This document shows positions 57,301-64,000 of a stretch of DNA of 64,000 bases, piece after piece; position 1 is the first letter of the stretch, and each line of letters begins with the position of its first letter. The position numbers and the translations under genes were made by a program. Source of the DNA: Hymenopellis radicata (Eukaryota > Basidiomycota > Agaricomycetes > Agaricales > Physalacriaceae); NCBI GenBank assembly GCA_015501595.1, contig JADNRX010000243.1:20599-84598 (forward strand), written 5' to 3'. The notes below the pieces were generated by a model that was given only the letters and a program-made list of their open reading frames with translations, was not told where the DNA came from and did not search any database.

Positions 57301-58136
57301 GTGGACAAGGTGGATTCTGATAAACCCTTTCTGGTCTTGAATGGACGCTGTTGAGATCGATGATGCGAGCACAGCAATCACCCGTTACAACGATATAACC
57401 CTCGTCAGGCGCCGACCACGAAGATGCGACGACTTCTTGCTCCTAAGAGCATCGATACCGCGTCAACATTCGAGGCTTATGCTGTGATTAAACCGTAAGG
57501 GAGGGAGCAGTGGCGGATGGCCAATAATCAGTGCGAGCATGGGATGTAACAGTGGTCGGAGCAGGTTCGACGGAACAATGACGGCTTGAAGATAGCCCGC
57601 TAGCTAATACGAATCAGATGATGTTCGCCCGAAGAGCATGTCAACAGCGACTGTAATGGCTTGAAGCAAGGAAGTAGCTTGATGTGAGGCTTCGCATCGT
57701 CCAGTGTCCAAGCGTCATGAGTGACAGCTCCAAGTAACAGTCCGTGGAATGAAGAAGTGAATTTGTATTGCTGTAGCTCGAGCTGGAGCACCCCTTGCGC
57801 CCCCCAGACCAGCACTGACTGTGTACCGTGGTGGTCTTAAGAGTGGGTGCTCAGCTTTGAGAATGCCAAATTTTCTGTCAAATTCAAATCGAGGCAGTCA
57901 TCAGAGTCGTGGACGTTCGAGCGCTGTTACGATGACAACAAGTGTAGAACGACCTGAAGTACGGCGGAATTCAAGATAGGAAGCGGAAGAGGAACACCGC
58001 GAAAACTGCCGCAAGTTAGGCCATAATACGTCGTCCGGGTAGTACCAGCAAGCAATGTTCCGGGTGACTCGAAATGAGAATGATGAGATCCCGAGGGTAC
58101 GTAGGTTGAGTCAGTAGAAGGAGACTCAGCAGTGGC

Positions 58137-58620
58137 GAGAGAGCTAAAAGCTCCATCTCGTCCGTGGTACGAGAGCTACAAGCTCCATCGTGTTAGGCTC
58201 AAGAGAGCTAAAGCTCAATCTTGATTGGATGCAACGGAGCATCAATGAGCGGCCTGTTGCGAGCTGGCAAGGTGGTCATTATGAACTCGCTCTTGATCAT
58301 ACCAGACAGAGCATTGTCGAAGTGTCAGCACAGATCCATTATGGCAGCGCATCTGCCAGTGGGTCCGGAACGACAGTGAGACAAAGCCGGAGAGATGTCC
58401 GACAGCAGAAGAAGGGAGTCCACCGGACAGCAAAGCGCGCCTGGACGCTCCCGTCAACCCCTGTATTGACATACGTCTCTGCTATGGGCCCGTAGCTCAT
58501 GGAATCCTCAAAAGTTGGTGAGAGAGCTAAAAGCTCCATCCCATCCTGGCACAAGAGCTACAAGCTCCATCGTGCTAGGCTTCAGAGAGCTCAATCTTAA
58601 TTGGATGCAGCGGACCATCC
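58137..58620. repeat. Tandem duplication with 383-nt period inside the LARD-like element
   Basis: 58137-58240 and 58520-58620 share the string of three palindromes in the same spacing plus TTGGATGCARCGGA. Copies differ at about one base in eight. Confidence 0.65.
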
Positions 58621-58930
58621 ATAACCAACCAACTGAGCTGTTACCGAGGCGAGCATCATGCTGTCGAGATTGATCGCTACTCGTCGAAGTTGGCGAATAT
58701 CACTGAAAACTCCTCGAAATGCTGCCTAGGTGAGTGCCGAATCTTGGAAGCTGCTGTCGAGGTCGATGTCGTGAGAGCGATGATGAACGGGACTCGAGGT
58801 CCCAAGAACAAGAGGTCCACAAACGACGTGAACACAGACGAATGCGTAAACCGTGATTACTAAGTGACAAGGCACTCCGAAGCGCCTTGACAATTTGAAG
58901 AAACGTCGTGGCGCCATTGGAATTTGGCGT

Positions 58931-59281
58931 TCATCGTAACCTTGCTATCATCGCAAAGACGGTGATTTGAATTGTTCCGCCGACTCCGTAGTACCACCAT
59001 GACGCGCTAACTCCAGATTGGTATGTTGATGTCGAGCTCTGTAAAGTGTAGCACTTTAAGTCCACGCGCTCGTAATTCCACAGCTTGAAATAAATCCGGC
59101 CTTGATGGAGCGACTGGCAGTTGAAAACTCGATTCCAACGACGACTTCGTATCCATAGCTCTGTCCAAGTGATTTGGTGAATGCCTTCTCGCCTACTTGA
59201 GCCATGGTGCTGGAAGGAAGTCTTGAGCTCGACGAAAGTTCTGGTTATTCCGTCATCGCGTATGATAAGAGACAAGACCAC
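58931..59281 (-). other. Open frame inside the LARD-like element, 116 codons
   Basis: Reads NCQSLHQGRIYFKLWNYERV and ends with a hydrophobic segment GVGGTIQITVFAMIARL. Beta-rich with a possible membrane anchor, but no known family and no splicing support. Possibly a captured gene fragment. Confidence 0.25.
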
Positions 59282-59360
59282 AAGCGAATCAGTGATAGGA
59301 AAGACATAATTTAGACAGCCTCAGCCTTTCAAAGACCATTCGGAAAGTGTGAAGAAATGC

Positions 59361-60600
59361 AGAGAGCTAGAAGCTCGATCTTGCTAGATGGCGAAGGAGA
59401 GCTAGAGCTCCATCCTGTCAAATTACGAAGAGGCGAGGCTCTGCCTTGCTGTTCCCAGTTCAAGTCGTGCTACCAGTCACGCGCGGGAAGGTAACATGTT
59501 CCATTGAGAATTGAAGGTAACCGGCATAACAATCGAACTCGAAATGACCAAAACGGTTGGTAGATCTGGCTACTGTGGCGGTCACTGTCGTCCAGCATTT
59601 ATTCCCTAGAAGCCCGAGGTCGCAGTTGCTGATGTCGACGTAATAACGAATATCCCTGGTAAAGGTTGGCGCATTGGAGGCGGAGAGCATGCGAAGGTCG
59701 TGTCCAAGGTCGCCCTGGATTCGGAAACAACCAATCCCAACGTCACGGATATCGCGACTGCAGCGTAACGAGTTTCAGAGACGCTCTAGAAACGGCCGCG
59801 TTGGGCGCGTTCGTGGTAACGAGTCGAGTTCAGTGGATGCCCGAAAGAAACACAGGAGTCGCGTTCGTAATCGATGAAGATGGCAAGGAGGATGATGGAT
59901 TAGTCATCCTCATCCAGCGAGCTAGTCCTGGAGAATACAACGACTAATTGACAAGCACCAAACCCTTGATCCTGATAGCGACGTCAAGACTCGTCAAGCC
60001 ACGATGTCTGACACGGTATCGAAGCAAGAACCGGAATCTTGAGCAGCAAAGCATAGCCAAAGAGGACGTAAGTCGCGACGACAAGGGAGGGCCAGAGCAG
60101 AGAGTCTCGTGCAAAAAGTTCAAGTGACCCACGGATATCGGAAGGAGAACAAGACTCCGAATCATTTTATGCAGGCTGATACATGCGGCCGCGCCGACAA
60201 GGGTTGAAGAAGGCTCTAAGGCGAGAAGCCTGGCAGTACGAGCTTGGTAAGTAACAACACAACATTTTTGCACGCGCCTCGAAGACGGTGAGAGAGCTAC
60301 AGCTCAACCTCTAGATGGCAAGGAACTTAAAGCTCCATCACGCCTAAGTAGGAGAGCTAGAGCTCTATCCTGTCAAATCCTGATTCCTAAAGAGACAAAG
60401 TTCTGCCTTGCTGTTTCCAGTCGAGGTCGCTTTACGAGCCACACATATAGCGTAACATGATTCATTGAGAATTGACGGCCACAATGTCAAGTAGACCGTA
60501 TTAATCGAACTCGATAACTCGAAGAAGCCACAGTTGATATCTGGCCAATACGAGTCTTTGCGCCTGCGAGTCGGTATTAGATCTGGCCTCCGCCGCAGTC
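59361..60600. repeat. Tandem duplication with about 930-nt period inside the LARD-like element
   Basis: Blocks starting at 59361 and 60291 share palindromes, CATCCTGTCAAAT / TATCCTGTCAAAT, CTGCCTTGCTGTT, and GTAACATG-TTCATTGAGAATT with AATCGAACTCGA after it. In the first block the minus strand keeps a beta-rich frame (59460-59690: ATVARSTNRFGHFEFDCY), which has decayed in the second. Confidence 0.6.
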
Positions 60601-60612
60601 ATGTAGGGGGTA

Positions 60613-61215
60613 CTAGGCTTGAAGATGGTGAGTCGAACAGTGAGGACCCGTGAAAAAGACGGCCACTGAGAGTTTGATGTAGCCGGACCGACGATGATGT
60701 CGTCCGAAACTTGTCACCCTCGTCCTACTAGTCCTAGTAGCAGATGCGACAAGGAGCATGCGAAACCTTGAGCCTAAAAGAATTGAGGCCGTCGTCAAGA
60801 TCCATAGAGCCTGCATACGACCAGGAAGCGATACAAGTGGTATTGACCTCAGAGACGATAATGGTGGCGGAGAAGAAACATCTAGGGGTGATAGAGGGGA
60901 AGTCATAGAGTGACTCTCCGAAATCGGGTCATGCAACGACACATCATCTGAGATGGACTTCGTATCTGGAGACGTGGCAACGATGGACCGCGGTGAAACA
61001 GACCGGTGATTTGAATCGTCAAGCGAGACGACAGACTCTCCGGAAACGGCAGCTGGTACATCATGGCGCCTTGGGCCCATTGGTCTGGCTCTGGCAGTGC
61101 CCAAAGGAATTGGCGCTCGGCAGTGGACGTTCGCCCTTTCCAAGTGATGGTCGTTCTTCCTCCGCTGGAGTGCTTGCGTCGATACCGCCGCGGGAGTCAT
61201 GTTAGTGATCGACAA
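60613..61215 (-). other. Longest open frame inside the LARD-like element, 200 codons
   Basis: Starts MSITNMTPAAVSTQALQRRK, is Ser/Pro-rich in the middle, and has a hydrophobic stretch (ALWILTTASILLGSRFRMLL). No gag or pol motif. Could be a passenger gene relic or chance. Confidence 0.3.
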
Positions 61216-62329
61216 GGACGACGACCAAGAAGGTGCTGATGGTTGGACTAGAACTCAACGGTAAGAGACGCGGACCATGACAGATTCGAAGGTGACAATG
61301 CCCGCCGTGATGGATGTAGGCGGTGATGACAGGGGCGAGCGACCGGTAAAGCAGGTATTGGTTGTGAAAGACATGGTACGTACAGTGACGGCGTGTGCAC
61401 CGGGTTCAATAATGATTCGTCGCCAGAACCAGATACTCCGAATAGGACATAATGTAAGAGAGCTAGCAGCTCGATCTCAATAGAGAGCAGAAGAGCATAG
61501 GCTCTGTCCTGCTGATAGAGGTAGTGAACAAGGCTCGGAGGTAACGAGCGAATAACGATCACAATGTTTGTTTATAGGCCTTAAGCCAGTGAGAGAGCTA
61601 GAGCTCAATCTCGTTGATGCATCGGGGCTGATGCTCCATCAAGCTCAAGTACCATCGGGGATCTTTTCCAAACGAACTTTGGCCAGAGAGCAGGGTCGAA
61701 TTAGGGCGTATCTACGACATGTTCCAAGACCGTACTGTTGCTAAATCATAAGCTGAGAATGTTCAAGTTGTCGAGATGTTGATAATACTGAAGCGGATCG
61801 ATCAAATATAATCCAAACGTCTGTCGTACTAGTCCATGCCGACGCTTCGGAGCCTGGTTCATCGATACGCAGCCACAGGTCCAGCAAGGATTCTTGATTG
61901 AAGCTTAGTCGTTCATAAGGTAAGCATTCGGGTTGTTTAGCAGATTCCTAATAGATCGCGGAGTCGACATAACTTGAGTCGGTCCGTTGTCGATGAAGCG
62001 CACAGGTTGTCAGTGCCCTGGGGTTGAGACGTGGTTCCCAGCAGTATCCAGGCGAGGCCCAATAGCGGTATTTCAGCCAGCGTGAAATGACCTCTACGTA
62101 TCGGCACCGGCGACGCATAAGTAGACACGGCTCGAAAGAACAGGGTCAAATGGGAAGAGTCATACGAAACGCGACAAAACCCGCCGTGCGTGAGGAAACT
62201 AGTGAGAGTGAGACCGGCGGCTACCACACGTGTCGTTCAACCAAGCGAGGAGTCGATAGATAACGTCGCGAGAATCGCTGAACCCGGAATGAGCGTGGAC
62301 AACGAGTCTGAGGGAGACGGAAAGGACAA

Positions 62330-62700
62330 GCTTGGTGAGAGACGTCGAAGTGATACCAGCAGCTGGTACGTGAATCACGGCAGGGTGAGAAGGGAAATCC
62401 AAGGAAGTGTGCAGCTGGGATGGGCCGACGCACACTGAGAACGATCCGAATGATGCCCCGTGGTCGTAACAGCTTGAGCTGGTCACGGAAGAGACTGTGT
62501 CGGAATATAGGAGACGAATCCTCAGATATACTATTCCTGACGAGTTCAACCATGAACATGATTGTTCGAGCCGCGATTGGTAGATGGAAAGGCGTCCGAC
62601 GCGCTTGGTGAGAGACGTGGAAGTGACAGCAGCGGCTCATGCACGAATCACGGCAAGGTGAGGAGGGAAGCGTGCAGTTGGAACAAGCTTGGTGTGAGAA
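62330..62700. repeat. Tandem duplication inside the LARD-like element, about 278-nt period
   Basis: The block CTTGGTGAGAGACGT, GAAGTGA, CAGC, GAATCACGGCA, GGTGAG, AGGGAA occurs at about 62330 and again at about 62608, with a weaker third echo at about 62690. Confidence 0.6.
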
Positions 62701-63093
62701 CCCGAAGTGACACCGGGGCCTGTACGCGACTTGTGATGGTGTTAGGCGGGGACTCGGGAGAAGTGCGCAGCTGAGATGTCGTGCTGCGTATTTTCCGAGA
62801 GAACATCAGTGATTGATACGCGAGTCGCGAAGGCGGCGGTGTCATTGACGCAAACATGAGAGCGACACGCTCGATCATGCAGGATACAAGAGAGCTAGAG
62901 CTCTATCTTGTAGCGGACCAGAGGAGCTGGAAGCTCTGTCAGGCCTGCGTGCAAAGAGAGCTACAGCTCTATCTTTCCCGGGAGCTGCAGCCTAGCAGTT
63001 CAACCGGATTGGTATCCTTGCAAGCCGGGAGCTAGCAGCTCAGCCAGCTTGGTATCCTCTGGGAAGCGGTGAAGTCCTGGGTGTCCCCACCAC

Positions 63094-63490
63094 TGTGAAT
63101 CGAGTGCCCGATTCCACCCAGTTCCAGGACTTCTCCGCGAGAGGATACCGGTATGACCTGTCGGAAGGTCGCATAGCCGAAGGCGAGGCGCGTCGGCGCG
63201 TACAATGAGGACGCGGCGTATGACGAGACAGGTCGCGAGGAGAATGGTTGACAAGAGATTGTAACCCATATGTCGTAGGGAGTGTTTGACCCGCACCCGG
63301 GGAGCCGTTACACGGGTGCTCAGCGGGCAGTAAGTGGTTAGTATCAAGTACAAGCACGGAGACGAAGCTCAGAACATTGGGGAGAGCAAGTTGATGGTAA
63401 TGAATTAACTAACTACTGTGACATGAACAAACGTATATGGAAAGGATTACTAAGCTACCTTCCACGATTCCGAAGTTCCACCATATCACA
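63094..63490 (-). repeat. LARD-like element, 5' LTR
   Basis: 397 bp, nearly identical to the 3' copy. Since the element reads on the minus strand, transcription would start here. The sequence just inside (GTGGTGGGGACACC on the minus strand) should be the primer-binding site, but I cannot match it to a tRNA with confidence. Confidence 0.8.
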
Positions 63491-63679
63491 CCACACAGAG
63501 TTAGTGCCCACACCTGATCATTGTCCTGACGCTACGCGCGCTCAACGATTGAGGTGAGACACATTTCAGATAACAAGAAGGGTGGAATAAAAGTACATAA
63601 TGCAACACACGGTATAGTTGAGGAATAACAAATGAAACAATAGCGATATACAATCCCGAGCCATCCAGAGATTGCCTAG

Positions 63680-64000
63680 TCATGCAGAAATGTCTTCTGC
63701 TCTTAAGACATCTTCTAACCTCCTCCATCTCGATATCTTATCATCATCCGAATCAGAGTCATCACTGTCACGGTAGTAATGAAACTCCTCCTCTTCGAGC
63801 CGGGTTGCCCAGTTCGTTGCCTCAGGCGACACAGAACATCGTTCATGGAGTACTCGATTAATCCTTGTGACGGTAGCGGCTCGCTGGCTTTGACTTCGTC
63901 CAAAAACGACATTCGAACATTCATGTCCTCCAAGAGCTCCTCCGCGAGCGAGGTAACCTCGGGCAAAGAAAACCCGAAAGCACCTCGTACCGCTCGTCGT
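63680..64000 (-). CDS. Unidentified gene, 3' part, runs off the window
   Basis: Reading in from the window edge on the minus strand: GFSLPEVTSLAEELLEDMNV, then SFLDEVKASEPLPSQGLIEY. A 47-nt GT-AG intron then allows an in-frame jump to EEFHYYRDSDDSDSDDDKIS and the end LEDVLRAEDISA, stop at 63680. Acidic, probably disordered C-terminus. No domain recognised and the 5' part is outside. Coding status is supported by composition and the splice join. Confidence 0.5.
   Translation of the reverse strand, partial: TTSGTRCFRVFFARGYLARGGALGGHECSNVVFGRSQSQRAATVTRINRVLHERCSVSPEATNWATRLEEEEFHYYRDSDDSDSDDDKISRWRRLEDVLRAEDISA

Larger units (their letters stand above)
55037..63045. repeat. Dispersed palindrome family GAGAGCTA(n)AGCTC
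   Basis: A degenerate palindrome followed on the plus strand by (A/C/T)ATC(T/C)TG recurs at about 55037, 55069, 55886, 55946, 56638, 57026, 57093, 58138, 58171, 58203, 58521, 58554, 58583, 59361, 59397, 60291, 60324, 60352, 61457, 61592, 62889, 62922, 62955 and 63029. Copies often come in groups of two or three spaced 30-35 nt. On the minus strand many read MELLALS or IELLALS. All lie inside the LARD-like element; I see none elsewhere in the window. Function unknown. Confidence 0.85.
53958..63490 (-). mobile_element. Large non-coding LTR element (LARD-like), 9.5 kb
   Basis: Two direct repeats of 397 bp (53958-54354 and 63094-63490) that begin and end TGTGA...TCACA. They differ, as far as I can see, only by two single-base indels (in CCCGGG and TTCCC runs). 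A G-rich polypurine tract abuts the left copy on the minus strand, so the element reads right to left. The 8.7-kb interior holds no recognisable gag, protease, reverse transcriptase or integrase; the longest frame is 200 codons (60613-61215). Near-identical LTRs imply recent mobility, hence trans-mobilisation, as for plant LARDs. I find no matching 5-bp target duplication (CATCC versus CCACA), so recombination between elements is possible. Confidence 0.75.

Noticed and set aside
53954..63495. 5-bp target duplication flanking the LARD-like element
   Set aside because: The flanks are CATCC and CCACA; they do not match, and shifting the LTR edge by one base does not help.

Overview
The window looks like a transposon-rich, accessory stretch of an Agaricomycete (mushroom-forming basidiomycete) chromosome. 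The evidence is short spliceosomal introns of 45-65 nt that repeatedly join reading frames, gene families typical of that clade (F-box/LRR proteins, a DUF6699-type protein, a tyrosine-kinase-like kinase, microsomal P450s, a CHAT-domain protease homologue), and fungal transposon types (Ty1/copia, hAT-type MITEs, non-LTR RNase H remnants). All gene models were spliced by hand; every intron quoted below keeps the frame arithmetically unless I say otherwise.

Layout. 1-8.8 kb is decayed repeat DNA with about 17 copies (1-14.6 kb) of a 13-nt motif resembling a tRNA A box on the minus strand, probably tRNA-derived short elements; a DEAH-helicase fragment lies at 13 kb. An intact three-exon F-box gene sits at 8.85-10.35 kb. 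16.1-23.6 kb is a block bounded by clusters of TACCGTGG repeats. Inside it are a possible 4.4-kb inverted-repeat element carrying a fungalysin (M36 protease) gene fragment, and several unassigned ORFs. 24.6-26.8 kb holds a wrecked MFS transporter and a decayed tandem repeat; 27.8-28.8 kb is a non-LTR RNase H remnant; 29.2-30.2 kb is a divergent pair of small coiled-coil genes.

31.5-33.6 kb is an intact 12-exon cytochrome P450. Directly after it, the last exons of an MFS transporter are split, a few codons before the stop, by a complete copia element (34,145-39,584) with identical 274-bp LTRs and a 5-bp target duplication. That element's single gag-pol frame is in turn split by a 513-bp hAT-type MITE with an 8-bp duplication. 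Next come a six-exon F-box/LRR gene (41.75-43.2 kb), a DUF6699-type gene (44.9-46.1 kb), a Russian-doll nest of three MITEs (46.3-47.76 kb) and a tRNA-Ala(AGC) gene.

48-54 kb, all on the minus strand: a GNAT acetyltransferase with one in-frame stop, a TKL-type kinase with one probable single-base frameshift, a P450 pseudogene lacking its ExxR region, and a CHAT-domain gene whose upstream part is missing at the edge of a 9.5-kb LTR element (53,958-63,490). That element has 397-bp LTRs that are nearly identical, but the 8.7-kb interior has no recognisable gag or pol. It is filled with more than 20 copies of a degenerate palindrome, GAGAGCTA(n)AGCTC, and longer tandem duplications. The left LTR supplies an ATG and a hydrophobic segment in frame with the CHAT protein. 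The window ends in the 3' part of an unidentified gene.

The strongest signals worth follow-up are the non-coding LTR element with its palindrome array, the LTR-CHAT fusion frame, and the MITE nest with its shared double-CACGTG subterminal signature.
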